Notes under the pieces: model-generated
What the model was told of the DNA's origin: nothing
What the model saw: the letters and a program-made list of their open reading frames with translations, nothing else
The model's database searches: none
Shown here: piece after piece, positions 1 to 9,120 of the stretch
Position numbering within the stretch: the first letter of the stretch is position 1
How the letters are laid out: each line of letters starts with the position of its first letter
Translations under genes and position numbers: made by a program
Assembly: GCA_022606425.2 (NCBI GenBank)
Contig: JAHDVF020001050.1
Coordinates: 1,427,501 to 1,491,500, forward strand
Source: Lepidostoma basale
Lineage: Eukaryota; Arthropoda; Insecta; Trichoptera; Lepidostomatidae
DNA length: 64,000 nucleotides
Reading direction: 5' to 3'

Positions 1-9
1 AATCTATGT

Positions 10-324
10 TTATTGACATACACGAAATGAAGTGTCATTAGGACAATTATATTTTTTATAACCATACATATATTCATACATTAAATTCGACAGATATATT
101 CCAATCAGTTTGACATTAACGACTCCACAACCAGATTTGTTACAAATGAATCGAAAGCTCGTCAAGCGGTTTTTCGATAATTTAAATAGCCCTTTGACCG
201 TAAATAATTCCAAGGAATTACACAATTCGTGAGTCTGGAATCCTAAATCAAATCTACCGGAAACATGTAAAATGCTTTTAGCCATTTCGGTATAGAATTG
301 GAAGTTATTTTCAATATATATCAC
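10..324 (-). CDS. Unrecognised open frame of 104 aa
   Basis: The frame starts with ATG and has no obvious repeat neighbour. It contains scattered hydrophobic residues and a CNKSGCG stretch near the middle. I do not recognise a family. It could be a transposon or exon remnant, or chance. Confidence 0.15.
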   Translation of the reverse strand: MIYIENNFQFYTEMAKSILHVSGRFDLGFQTHELCNSLELFTVKGLFKLSKNRLTSFRFICNKSGCGVVNVKLIGIYLSNLMYEYMYGYKKYNCPNDTSFRVCQ

Positions 325-421
325 ATCACATATCTACTCGTATTTATCTATTCATATTTCAAAGTTATATCACAGGTAAAGAAACAATTGTATCTTGATA
401 TTGACAACAACAAAATCATTA

Positions 422-848
422 AACCATCACGCCGTTTCTCTGAAGGGGTAGGCAGACAAAATGGACCGCCACACTACTCGATCTTTACTCAGCGAGTCGC
501 ACACGCAATAGCACAGTTTAAAATTTGATTAATTTGGTCATGCCATGTTTTCCTGACTCCGTACCCTATTTAAATAATTAACGTATACTTTCTTAACCAT
601 TTTTTCTCCATCCATGCGTTCCATATGTCCGAACCAACGCAGCGATCCTATCATAATTTTGTTCATAATACCTTCTTCCGCTCTACATTCCTTTCTTATA
701 TCAGCATTTGAGATTCTGTCGTATATCGTTCTACCTCACATACGTCTTAGGGACCTCATCTTTACCGCATTTATTCTGCTTTCATCGTTCTTCTGCCAGT
801 TCCATGCTTCGCTTCCATACATTAGTGATGGGACCAGAACTCCATTTG
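422..848 (-). mobile_element. L1-family LINE, C-terminal reverse transcriptase fragment
   Basis: The minus strand encodes broken pieces of the conserved C-terminal region: GSEAWNWQK-like, then INAVEMRSLRRM, the RWFGHMERMDGE block, and the AYPSG-type end near 440. Frameshifts and a gap before the terminus show it is dead. It is 5'-truncated. Confidence 0.8.
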
Positions 849-849
849 T

Positions 850-975
850 TTGGACATGTTTCGTCCTTCTAAAAACCTTGGCCCTTCGGGCAAAACATGT
901 CATTCCCTTAAAATATAATAAAACTTCTAGAAAACGAACGTTTCCATTCGTATTAATTATTGAATATTGAGTTTT
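850..975. repeat. Dispersed repeat with degenerate hammerhead-like end
   Basis: The stretch contains GGCCCTTCGGGC followed by AAAACATGTC and ATTCCC, then an AT-rich tail around TAATAAAACTTCTAGAAAA. Related tails recur near 7940-7995, 14490-14545, 18590-18640, 22680-22920, 38875-38990 and 50800-50895. The CTGATGA core is not visible in this copy. Confidence 0.5.
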
Positions 976-982
976 TCATAAT

Positions 983-1275
983 TCAAGAATCAATTGTATC
1001 TCAATAGAGACGAAGATGCAAATTGGAAACAGAATATGGTTGATCAAGGTGTTAACAGGACTTATGCCCTGTCATTGGTTGGGTTAAGCGCACGCTTTAT
1101 GTAATACAACATTCCCCATTCCACCTTATATTTTCTTATGACCACCATGTCTGACAATTTTTTAGAAGTTGTATATATGTTAATCTCCAACACCACCCTT
1201 TACATGGTAGTATATTCAATCTACACACTAACGCCATCTATGAAGATTGTATTTTAAGCATTAAGCAGAAGATTT
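983..1275 (+). repeat. R1 fold-back repeat, copy 1
   Basis: It begins with the R1 arm (ATTGTATCTCAATAGAGACG), passes through the ATGCCCTGTCATTGGTTGGG block and ends near AAGCATTAAGCAGAAG. Its order is the reverse complement of the copy at 62865-63215. Confidence 0.7.
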
Positions 1276-1379
1276 TTTTAACGCAATGTGAAAGGCTACC
1301 GCCATTTACCGCATTGCTATAAACCGCCTGGAGATGTCACTCCAATCTATATGCTATGATTTTGACCTGTTTTTGTTTT

Positions 1380-1510
1380 TTACAACATTTTGAATGTATA
1401 CAAATACTTGTAGACGAACAACTGGATTTCACCCATTGCGGGCTATCAATTCAAGAATCAATTGTATCTCAATAGAGACGGAGATGCAAATTGGAAACAG
1501 AATATATTTT
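1380..1510. repeat. R1 outer arm fragment
   Basis: It carries the outer arm (TTGAATGTATACAAATACTT, then CCCATTGCGGG) joined to the inner ATTGTATCTCAATAGAGACG segment. This shows that the R1 terminal region extends about 70 bp beyond the ATTGTATCTC block. Confidence 0.65.
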
Positions 1511-1514
1511 TCAT

Positions 1515-2140
1515 CATTGTTCAAGAAACAATAAATAATTTTATTATTTGACATTTATCTTGATTTTTTAAAACTGAATAAACAACACTGTGGTTATTAC
1601 ACTTTAAAACGTCCACCAAGAGTGGAATAAAATAGTGTTGTTATTCCATAATTCTGTTCCAGAATATCAAGAATAATATGAAAAAATAAACTATTGTGTA
1701 CGTTATCGGGAATAAACGTCGGTTTAGGAAATCTTTCTTATATTATTATCATCTATAATTTATAACAATCAATCAAGATGAGTAAGCGGGAATTTCATAT
1801 TTGTGTTCAGAAAGGGGACACCGTTTCGAATCCGTCATATTGAGATATATGAGCGTCTTTTTAATGCCAAAATATCGCTGGCGATATGAAATATCGCGTC
1901 TTATTTTGGGAGGTATATCGAGAAAAAAGCACGTTCCGTGAAAAACTAGGGTTGACAAAATCAAACAAAACAAATCTATCAATTTCTATTTATTAATTTA
2001 CTGTCAGATTTTTGTTTACTTAATTCTAGGACATCAACATTATAACAAATGACTCATTAATTAGTTATAAACAGTTTAGTGACTAAGTGAGACCTCTTCT
2101 TAATTTTGTTTTTATTAAAAAATAAACTTATTTAAATATT
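1515..2140. other. AT-rich intergenic DNA
   Basis: I see no gene or recognisable repeat. The longest frame (1773-1982, minus) has no family signature. Confidence 0.5.
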
Positions 2141-2142
2141 AA

Positions 2143-2290
2143 CTAACTAACTAACCATCACGCCGTCTCTCCGAAAGGGTAGGCAGAAAGAATGGACTGC
2201 CACACTTTTCTTTCCTGACATATTTCTCTCGCTTCCTCAACATTCATACATCGTTGATTTCTCTGACTCCTCACAAGGCCTCACATTTAA
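2143..2290 (-). mobile_element. L1-family LINE, 3' end
   Basis: A (TTAG)n tail reads as TAACTAACTAACTAACC on the plus strand. Just inside it lies the end of the ORF, with the usual terminal codons ending in TGA. The copy is about 150 bp and 5'-truncated. Confidence 0.75.
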
Positions 2291-2450
2291 ATTCTATACT
2301 TTTTATTTCATTTATTTTTTATTTTATACTTGAGTAGTTAATCGGAGTACATAACGCTTGTATTTCGTTTACACTCTCACACTGGCGCTCGGAGATGTCT
2401 CTTTCGCTTTCACATTGCCGGCAACACGGCACAGCATCTTCTTCTTCTTC

Positions 2451-2575
2451 CTAGCCTTCCCTCCACTGCTGGATGTAAGCCTCTTCCATCTGTCTCCATT
2501 TTTCTCTATCCTGTGCTGCTTCAATCCATTTTTTCCCGGCGACCCCAACAATATCGTCGGCCCATCTCTTCTGCG
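2451..2575 (-). mobile_element. L4-family LINE, C-terminal ORF end with (GAA)n tail
   Basis: The minus strand reads KRWADDIVGVAGKKW, then AAQDREKWRQMEEAY and IQQW, then stop (2451-2453) and a short GAA repeat. This is the typical C-terminus of an insect endonuclease-reverse transcriptase LINE. The frame is intact over 42 codons. Confidence 0.75.
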
Positions 2576-2617
2576 GCACAGCATAGACAGAGTTAAGTAT
2601 AGATTACTCACCACATA

Positions 2618-2720
2618 TTTCTAACCATCCTGAAGATTGAGACTGCAACGATCTCCGAAACGTTTTAAACAAGTCCAGAAACGAGTTCCACGGATTTTTA
2701 CAAGATGTCACAAGATTTTC
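2618..2720 (+). mobile_element. Penelope-like terminal piece, beta-type hammerhead-like motif
   Basis: The core CTGAAGA starts at 2630. One base later an imperfect helix II (TGAGA/TCTCC around CTGCAACGA) leads to GAAACGTT. The downstream AAACGAGTTCCACGGATTTT matches other beta copies. Confidence 0.6.
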
Positions 2721-2880
2721 CAAAAAACAAAAACAAAAAAAACAGATGTCACCAAGAAATAGTAAGATAATATTTTGAATAAGAGAGAGGAATACTTTGA
2801 TTCTCTCGGAAAGTAATTCGAAATGCACCGATGCACATGCCCAAAAATGATCTGGATTATTTAAATTTTTGTTTTTGCTT

Positions 2881-3140
2881 AAGAACGAAGGCTAAAGTGC
2901 GGGTGGCAGGGATACGGACGCTGAGGATGATAGCAGAAAATACTCTTCGAGATATGTTTAGGAACACGGCTATCCGCAAAAACTGCATGGTGGAAGATCT
3001 CGTAAGATGGGGCAATCCCACATTTTTTGGCAAATCAGATTCCTGTTGGCTACCATCCCCCGGAAGACCGTCAAAAAGATGAAGGGATAGCTGGGAGCCA
3101 ACCTCCCAAGAGACGCCAGCCTGACTGCAGATACAGACCA
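2881..3140 (+). mobile_element. L2-family LINE, C-terminal fragment
   Basis: The frame reads RTKAKVRVAGIRTLRMIAE, then FRNTAIRKNC and VEDLVRWG. A frameshift follows, then sequence matching the L2 end at 7070-7130 and a GAAGAAGAAG tail. Homologous copies: 6760-7180 and 24820-24966. Confidence 0.75.
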
Positions 3141-3254
3141 AAGTTTTAAAAGAATATGAAGAAGAAGTTATCTAATATTATTGTATGACTGTAGTGTAGA
3201 AAACAAAAGGAGAACAATTTGGTATTGTTATTATAATTGTGAAAAAAAAAAGAT

Positions 3255-3400
3255 TTAAACTGTTTAATTAAATAACTTTATTTTATGTATCACAATTTAT
3301 TTTATTTTACGCGACAACTGTTTTGTCAACCTGTGTTGACATCATCAGGTGTTACAATGTCAACATAGGTTGACGAAACAGTTATCGCGTAAAAGCCGTG
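3255..3400 (-). mobile_element. Penelope-like terminal pieces, alpha type, inverted pair
   Basis: On the minus strand the core CTGATGA (3342-3348) is followed by helix II (GTCAAC/GTTGAC), AAAAC, the near-palindrome AGTTGT and the GTC triplet. A second, inverted and truncated partner on the plus strand (3356-3398) keeps GTCAAC/GTTGAC, GAAACAG and TTATCGCG. The element resumes at 3820-3925 beyond an inserted transposon. Confidence 0.65.
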
Positions 3401-3815
3401 CCACACTGTTTTAAACAAGCTCTCCACATCAGTCTCCACCGGCGGCTTAAAACTGTGCAGACATTTGTTTGAAACAAAAATTCGTTTGACCTTCAACAAC
3501 CTTTGTGGACGGACGCGCGTAGTAGCGTGTGGATACCGCCGCCGGCGCCGCCGTTGTAAACACGCATTCCACAATGTGGGCGCTCCACATTCCACCAGTC
3601 AAGGTCAGTTGTATAGCGGCATCGATCGGTGGAGTGCCGACGTATTGAACGAAAATGGTGTCTACTGTAGATGCCACATCAACCGTGGACTCCACAAAGG
3701 TGACCCCTGTGGAGAGTTGGTTTACAACAGTATGTGGACGCTACATAAACCGTGAGCTCCACGACTCTCCACCAAGGTCACCCCTGTGGTGAGCTTGTTT
3801 CAAACAGTGTGGCAC
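3398..3815. mobile_element. GC-rich non-autonomous DNA transposon (418 bp) with inverted ends
   Basis: The ends GTGCCACACTGTTTTAAACA and TGTTTCAAACAGTGTGGCAC are inverted repeats extending into GAGCTTG/CAAGCTC and CCAC/GTGG. AGCC flanks both sides (3394-3397 and 3816-3819) as a 4-bp target duplication. The interior is much richer in G+C than its surroundings and repeats TCCAC/GTGGA more than a dozen times in both orientations. It carries no transposase, and I cannot assign a superfamily. It interrupts the alpha Penelope-like piece. Confidence 0.75.
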
Positions 3816-3819
3816 AGCC

Positions 3820-3925
3820 TTAAAATAAAATAAATTGTGATACATAAAACAAAGTTATTTAATTTAACAGTTTAAAATGTTAAGGTATCATAGTGTTTCG
3901 GATAAAACAATGGACAATTGAAAGT
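3820..3925. mobile_element. Alpha Penelope-like piece, outer segment
   Basis: TTGTGATACATAAAACAAAG, then AAGTTATTTAATTTAACAG and TATCATAGTGTTTCGG repeat the outer part seen at 11290-11375 and, inverted, at 58720-58800. It continues the element broken by the 3398-3815 insertion. Confidence 0.6.
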
Positions 3926-3929
3926 ACAA

Positions 3930-4370
3930 GTTAAAACTTGTAATGAAATAAAACTATGATTTACATTACAAGTTAAAACTTATTACTGATTATGTTGAAC
4001 CAAGTGAAAAGGGTAGAAATTTTTTACTTTCGTAATTATTTCACGGGTTACACTTAGTTTTATATATTTGTCTATGGATATACGAGTATTATTCTCTCCT
4101 CGAAATTTCTTTAGCGTTTACTTTGAAACGAATAAATTATTTATTAAATGTGCCACGCGTGTTAAGCCCTAGCTGCTAAGAAAGATTTACAGTATTGTAC
4201 CCTAGAGTCCCTATCTCTGGATATAAACATATTAAATATTTCCCTTATGATAAATGCTTGGTTTTTTTCACAATTTAAGAATTTGATAAGGTAACAAACA
4301 AAATGTTTACAAAATAAATTTTTCTACGTTATTGGAATTGCTCTCTGTATGTACTTATATAGAAGGATCC
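3930..4370. other. AT-rich intergenic DNA
   Basis: A short direct repeat (ACAAGTTAAAACTT at about 3926 and 3966) is the only structure I see. There is no gene signal. Confidence 0.4.
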
Positions 4371-4374
4371 AGCG

Positions 4375-4515
4375 AAGATTCATAAGATCGTGATGCAGAG
4401 GACACATGGAATCAAAACTAGCGCTGACACCATCAGAACAAAATGTTTCCTAAGAACCACAGAAATAAGGACTCTCCGATCCGTTGGGGGAACGACACTC
4501 CGAATTCTGGCCTTG
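4375..4515 (+). mobile_element. L2-family LINE fragment
   Basis: The frame contains HGIKTSADTIRTKCFLRTTE, then RTLRSVGGTTLR. It corresponds to the conserved GVETRADTVRTK and LRSITGKTLRD blocks of L2. It is short and 3'-truncated. Confidence 0.65.
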
Positions 4516-4576
4516 CTTCAATACCATACGTTATTATTAGTTAACAACTTGCTTCAATACCATACGTTATTATAGT
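4512..4576. repeat. Direct duplication of about 27 bp
   Basis: TTGCTTCAATACCATACGTT followed by ATTAT occurs twice, about 36 bp apart, at the 3' edge of the L2 fragment. Confidence 0.6.
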
Positions 4577-4589
4577 GAGGTCCATTTAT

Positions 4590-5170
4590 ACTGGACACAT
4601 CCTGGAAAATATTGATCATTTTTATTAAGTGTTAATTTTATGTAGGCGGGTGCCTTCTACGGCAACCCCCGACGGCGATTTGATTAAAGCATTTCAGATA
4701 ACGAGAGATTCAAGGCTATTTTTATCGTGACGTGTCGGTATCGGCTGACGACTGTCCAGTGTAAATGGACGTTTAAGGTCCAACCGATACCGACACGTCA
4801 CGTATTTGCGTTGAGCAAATAATCGTTTTGTTTGTTTTGATGGTGTCTTGTTACTTTTAATTAATGCCGATTACGTTCACATAATATTTAATTTCCGAGA
4901 TAATCGGCTTCTCCACGGCGAATTTAAATGGTAGTTAAAAACGATATTCTGTAAAAAAAGAATTATATACTGTAGGAAACACATCCTGAAAAATATACAT
5001 TTTTATAAATTGTCAATTTTATGTAGGCGGGTGCTTTCTACGGCTACCCCCGACGGCGATTTTATTATAGCATTTGAGATAACGAGTCAGTGAGATTCAA
5101 GTCTATTTTTATCGTGACGTGTCGGTATCGGCTGATAACTGTCCCGTGTAAATGGACATTTATGCGTACT
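4590..5170. repeat. Pair of direct repeats (about 190 bp) with a long inverted repeat
   Basis: The segment at about 4600-4785 recurs at 4979-5165: ATGTAGGCGGGTG, then CCCCCGACGGCGATT, then ATCGTGACGTGTCGGTATCG. In the first copy CGTGACGTGTCGGTATCGG (4726-4744) is followed by its exact reverse complement at 4784-4802, a 19-bp hairpin arm with a 39-nt loop. No coding capacity. The class is unknown. Confidence 0.7.
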
Positions 5171-5174
5171 TTAT

Positions 5175-5400
5175 CATGCTCGTCTCATCTTCCTCTTAAT
5201 GACCATGTTTTTATTATAAAAAAAAATACTAAATATAATTTACCACTTCTTAATTTGCATTTAAATCACTTTATCATTGACAACAACCAACTGGTTGGTT
5301 ATTGCTAATAATAAATTGGTTTAAATACAATTTTTCAAGTGTTAAATAATATTTAATAATGTAACACCACAAGTGCTTCTTCCGAAGGTATAAAAATACT
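5175..5400. other. AT-rich DNA without recognised features
   Basis: No gene or repeat is identified here. Confidence 0.4.
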
Positions 5401-5402
5401 AA

Positions 5403-5550
5403 TTAACCATCACACCATCTCCATAATGGAGTGCCACATTGTTCTGTTCTGAAATACTTATATTTCTTCCTTAACATTCATACATCGTGTCACGCACGCA
5501 CGTCAATTTCTCCGACCCTCAGGTGACCGACATTCAATATTTGATTTAAA
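5403..5550 (-). mobile_element. L1-family LINE, 3' end fragment
   Basis: TTAACCATCACACCATCTCC marks the degenerate end of the ORF. NVKEEI-like and RRCVT-like codons can be followed on the minus strand. A short deletion has removed the AYPSG part. Confidence 0.65.
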
Positions 5551-5554
5551 TAGT

Positions 5555-5815
5555 CCATTGTTTTGGCCAAAACACTATGATATTATACTTCAACATAATT
5601 ACTGTTTAAATTTAAAACACTGTTATAATATCACAATTTCAGTTTATTCACCGACTGTCGCGACAGCTGTTTCGCCAACCGATGTTGGCATCATCAGGTG
5701 TTACAATAAACAATGTTTTTTATAACACCTGATGATGCCAACGGTTGGCGAAACAGCTGTCGCGACACTCAGTGAATAAAAAGAAATGGTGATATTATAA
5801 CAGTGTTTTATATTC
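5555..5815. mobile_element. Penelope-like alpha element ends as an inverted hammerhead-like pair
   Basis: Minus copy: core CTGATGA (5691-5697), helix II GCCAAC/GTTGGC, GAAAC, palindrome ACAGCTGT, GTC. Plus copy: core 5729-5735, same helix II, GAAAC (5750-5754), ACAGCTGT (5753-5760), predicted cleavage after C5761. The arms (about 5600-5690 and 5725-5815) are inverted repeats around a spacer of roughly 30 bp. Downstream of GTC both read GCGACA and end in GTGAATAAA. Confidence 0.7.
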
Positions 5816-5820
5816 TAAAC

Positions 5821-6110
5821 TAACCATCACGCCATTTCCCCGGAAGGGTAGGCAGAGAGGATTGATCGCCATAATGCTCTGTCCTGGCATACCTCTCGGG
5901 CTTTCTTTACATTCACACATAGTACCATGCACGCACGTCGATTATTCCGACTTCGAATGTAGCCGCCTTTTAGTAATTGATAAATTTGGTCATGCCATGT
6001 TTTCCTCTTCTTTTTCCACTCACGCTGGTTGTGTACAACTTTTCTAACAGTAATAATATTTGATTTATTTGAATGAGCCACGTTTTCCTCGGTCTACCTT
6101 TACTTCTAGT
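5821..6110 (-). mobile_element. L1-family LINE, C-terminal ORF end
   Basis: The minus strand reads KRKTWHDQIYQLLKGGYIRS, then RNNRRACM, and ends REVCQDRALWRSILSAYPSG with its stop at the ATGGCG-type terminus near 5827. A deletion or shift near 6047 joins another L1 segment. Confidence 0.8.
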
Positions 6111-6405
6111 TTAATTTTTTGTAATTAAATATAAGACCCTTTTGGTAGAATGCTCTATTGCATTGAAAATAGTAATTGTAACACCTGATGATGTCAACAT
6201 CAGTTGGCGAAACAGCTCTCGCGACACTCAGTGAATAAAAAGAAATTGTGATATTATAACACTGTGTTTTAAATGTTAACAGTAACAATATTTGATTTAT
6301 TTGATTGTGCCACGTTTTCCTCGGTCTACCTTTATTTCTAGTTATATTTTTTTGTAATTAAATATAATACTCTTTTGGGAAAATGCTCTAGTGCATTGAA
6401 AATCG
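6047..6405. repeat. Direct duplication of about 125 bp flanking an alpha hammerhead-like motif
   Basis: AACAGTAATAATATTTGATT through TGCTCTATTGCATTGAAAAT (6047-6172) recurs at 6279-6405 with about 90% identity. Between them lies a plus-strand alpha motif: CTGATGA at 6185-6191, GAAAC, AGCT, with the triplet altered to CTC. The terminus TATTATAACACTGTGTTTTA follows. Confidence 0.65.
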
Positions 6406-6731
6406 TTATAAATAAAGTTTACCCCGTTATCGAAGGTTCTGGAATATTCTTCGCCTTTGATAAATCAAGGATACAATATTTAAGATGGTGTCCGAGCATA
6501 ATGTACGCGGACAGAATTATGTGGCTGTCTATCCTCTGGACCCAACCCTTTGGGAAACGTACGGCAGGACGGCACATAGCGCCAGAGAATTATATCAACG
6601 GCCTTACATTGGATGCTCGTAAAGGACATCTAAGTTATTTTGAAAGAAAAACATACGGTTTATATAAAAACCCTTTTTTCATATCTCTGTTTATTATTTT
6701 ACATAATAAATTGTTCAGTTCAAGGATATAA
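6375..6731 (+). CDS. Unrecognised open frame of 118 aa
   Basis: The frame begins inside the 125-bp duplication and has no recognised domain. The middle part (SIMYADRIMWLSILW) is weakly hydrophobic. Probably a chance frame or remnant. Confidence 0.12.
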   Translation: MGKCSSALKIVINKVYPVIEGSGIFFAFDKSRIQYLRWCPSIMYADRIMWLSILWTQPFGKRTAGRHIAPENYINGLTLDARKGHLSYFERKTYGLYKNPFFISLFIILHNKLFSSRI

Positions 6732-6759
6732 ATGGAAAAATAATTATATGAGAACTGAC

Positions 6760-7180
6760 AGTAAGGTCAGAATATATAAAACCTGCGTAAGGCCTATACT
6801 GACATAAAGTATTGAGACCAGAGCGGATACCACAAGAACGAAGGCTAAAGTACGGGTGGCAGAAATGAGGACGCTGAGGATGATAGCGGGAAAGACTATT
6901 CGCGATAGGGTGAGGAATACGGCCATCCGCGAGATCTGCAAGGTGGAGGATGTCGTGAGATGGGCCAGACAACGCAGAAGATACTGAAATCCGCACGTGC
7001 AGAGGATGGACCCCACCAGAATCCCACACGCTGTGGCGAATCAGATTCCTGCCGGCTGCCGTCAAGAGATGGAGAGATAGCTGGGAGTCAACCTCCCAAG
7101 AGATGCCAGCCTGATTTCAGGAACAGACCAAAAGTGTACAAGGAGAAGAAGAAGAAGAAAAAGAAAATATTAATAATATT
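6760..7180 (+). mobile_element. L2-family LINE, C-terminal fragment with (GAA)n tail
   Basis: The frame gives VRIYKTCVRPILT, then IETRADTTRTKAKVRVAEMR, TLRMIAGKTIRDRVRNTAIR and VEDVVRWARQRRRY, interrupted by stop codons. It ends in AAGAAGAAGAAGAAAAAGAA. The best-preserved L2 C-terminal core of this subfamily in the window. Confidence 0.8.
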
Positions 7181-7189
7181 GAAAATACT

Positions 7190-7690
7190 TCTTCTTCTTT
7201 TAATAGATCTGACGATCTGTGACACAGAAATCATGTCTGGTCGGATGATGAGATCCAGCTGTCCTTTCATCTTTTAGGCGGTCTTCCAGGTGGGCGGTGT
7301 CCGGAGGGGATTTCATAAGCGGCTGTATATGCAAGTCTGTCACCATCCATTCGGGCTACATGGTCCCTCCAGTACTTTCTTCTAGATCTACTCCACTGAA
7401 CGATATCCTCTATTTCGCAAGTTTTTCTAATGTCTACGTTGCGGACGCGATCTCAGAGAGTTTTTCCAGTAATTGATCTTAGGACCTTCATCTCCGATGT
7501 TCTTAGTAGTCCCTTGGTTCGCACAGTGTCGTACGTACCTACAGCGTACGTCATGATAGGTCTCACGCATGTTTTATAAATTCTTATTTTGCTGTCGATA
7601 CGCAGGTGCTTGTTCTTCCAGACCAGATTCTTCAGGCTTCCTGACACTGACTTGTTACTGACACGGCAGAGAACACAATTTTCATAATTC
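7190..7690 (-). mobile_element. L2-family LINE fragment, opposite orientation
   Basis: The minus strand encodes LVWKNKHLRIDSKIRIYKTC, then RPIMTYAV, then TKGLLRTSEMKVLRSITGKT, with frameshifts. It matches the longer copy at 17430-18150. The two L2 copies here lie tail to tail, separated by about 10 bp. Confidence 0.8.
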
Positions 7691-7700
7691 ATATGAATGA

Positions 7701-7935
7701 CGACCTTCGCGGCTGAGTGGTAAGAGCTCTGACTTCCATTCCGAAGGTTCCGGGTTCGATCCCCGGCGATGGCAGTGTGATTGTCACACTGTCTTTGGTC
7801 TGGTGTAGAATTCTCGTGACAGTAAAATGGCGATAGATTGGCTACCTATCACATGTCATAAGAATCAACATAATAGCTAAAAAATAAATGTATACAGTAA
7901 TTGGGTTCAAACGACCTATTGTACGCAAAAAAAAA
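7701..7935 (+). mobile_element. SINE1, tRNA-derived, near full length
   Basis: The tRNA-like head has an A box (GGCTGAGTGG, 7711-7720) and a B box (GGTTCGATCCC, 7753-7763). An unrelated body follows (GATGGCAGTGTGATTGTCAC, then AAATGGCGATAGATTGG) and a poly-A end. Length about 235 bp. Other copies: 18160-18436 (minus), 27621-27869 (plus), partial 39017-39110. Confidence 0.85.
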
Positions 7936-8007
7936 GAATGGAAACGCCTGTTTCTAGATTTTTTATATTTTATGGGAATGGCATGTTTCATCTTTGTTTG
8001 GAGGAAC

Positions 8008-8047
8008 CTACCCCTTCGGGGAGACGGCGTGATGGTTAGTTAGTTAG
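8008..8047 (+). mobile_element. L1-family LINE, 3' tail only
   Basis: About 40 bp: TACCCCTTCGGGGAGACGGC, then GTGATGG and (TTAG)n. This is an extreme 5' truncation. Confidence 0.65.
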
Positions 8048-8049
8048 GG

Positions 8050-8580
8050 AATGTTTTAAATTTTTTTTTTTTATGTAAATACACATTTTTATAATTTAAT
8101 ATGTAAGTGATGTTACGAGGTTCCAATGCTAGACCGCGGGTAATATTCTTTTGTTTGGTGTTTGTGGGTGAAAAATGGCATTTTTTCTCGCCTATGAATA
8201 AACTTTTCTCTCCTTGGATGCTAACTCAGCCCGAAACACGGGAGGGGGCTGGCGGGGGAGGGGGCCGGCTAGAGATATGTTTATCCACCTGAAATCGTGA
8301 CCAAAATACCGAAAGCAGAAAACTGCTGTCTCAAGTGGAATTCTGAGAAAGGTACCGACATTGAATTCCGTAAAACTAAAGTTTGTATGCCGCCTGCAAG
8401 AGGAATGATCTTTCGCGAAAGAGCATTTTAAATTACGAAAACTTATTCAGAACTAACCCCCGCAGTGCACTGGTACTAGGTTTCTAAGCCAACATCACTC
8501 ATAGCCATATATATTTGATTACGTAAACGGAAGTTTTCAAATGTTGTCTTTGATTTATCCAAATATCAACCTAACCTAAC
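8050..8580. other. Unannotated DNA with a G-rich tract
   Basis: No gene is recognised. The only standout is the G-run cluster at 8240-8264. Confidence 0.4.
8240..8264 (+). other. G-quadruplex-compatible tract
   Basis: Four G runs (3, 5, 5 and 5 Gs) are separated by A, CTGGC and A, which fits an intramolecular G4 motif. It stands out in AT-rich surroundings. Function unknown. Confidence 0.5.
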
Positions 8581-8584
8581 TTTC

Positions 8585-9045
8585 TTCTTCTTATTCTTCT
8601 TCAAGTGCCCTGTCGGGTCCCCCCAACATTGGCGTCCTGCGCCTTCGAAAAAGCTCCTCCATACTTCGGATGCCGGTCCACTCCTCACGGGCAGCCAGGT
8701 CATCTGTCTCCTACCGGGCCCTCGGCGTCCCTCAATTTTCCCCTACGATATCAGTTGGATAAGGTTAGTACTTTTACCCACGCATTATATGAACCAGATG
8801 TGAAATCTTCCGAACCTTGATAGTTGACAACAGCTCCCTGTCAACTCTAGCTCGCCTCAGAACTTCGGTTTTATTAACCATGTCTGTCCAGGGAATTCTG
8901 AGTATGCGGCGATAGTGCCACATTTAAAATGCTTCCAGTCTGTTTATCCAGTTGACTTTTAAGGTCTACGTTTCACATCCATACAATAAAACAGACCACG
9001 CATACCATTTGATCATTCTCTGGCGGAGTTTCAAATTAACCTCAC
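8585..9045 (-). mobile_element. L3-family LINE, C-terminal region and 3' end
   Basis: The minus strand is homologous to 10338-11012: an FEMWLHRQMLSIPWT-like block, the ARVDRELLST block, and the end after GRRGPGRRQM. It finishes in a CTTCTTCTT run (GAA tail on the element strand). Frameshifts throughout. Confidence 0.75.
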
Positions 9046-9120
9046 CTAACAAAACCTTAATAAGTTCGAAGAAAGATGCCTACAAATAATAATATTACAA
9101 TATACATAATATTATAATAT

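Noticed and set aside
3326..3755. Overlapping open frames on both strands (82-96 aa)
   Set aside because: They arise from the GC-rich inverted-end element at 3398-3815; no protein family is recognisable.
7701..7770. tRNA gene suggested by A and B boxes
   Set aside because: The head is followed by a SINE body and poly-A, recurs as SINE1 at three other places, and does not fold into a convincing cloverleaf with an acceptor stem.
8570..8582. Telomeric (CCTAA)n repeat
   Set aside because: Only two units are present, far too few for an interstitial telomeric tract.
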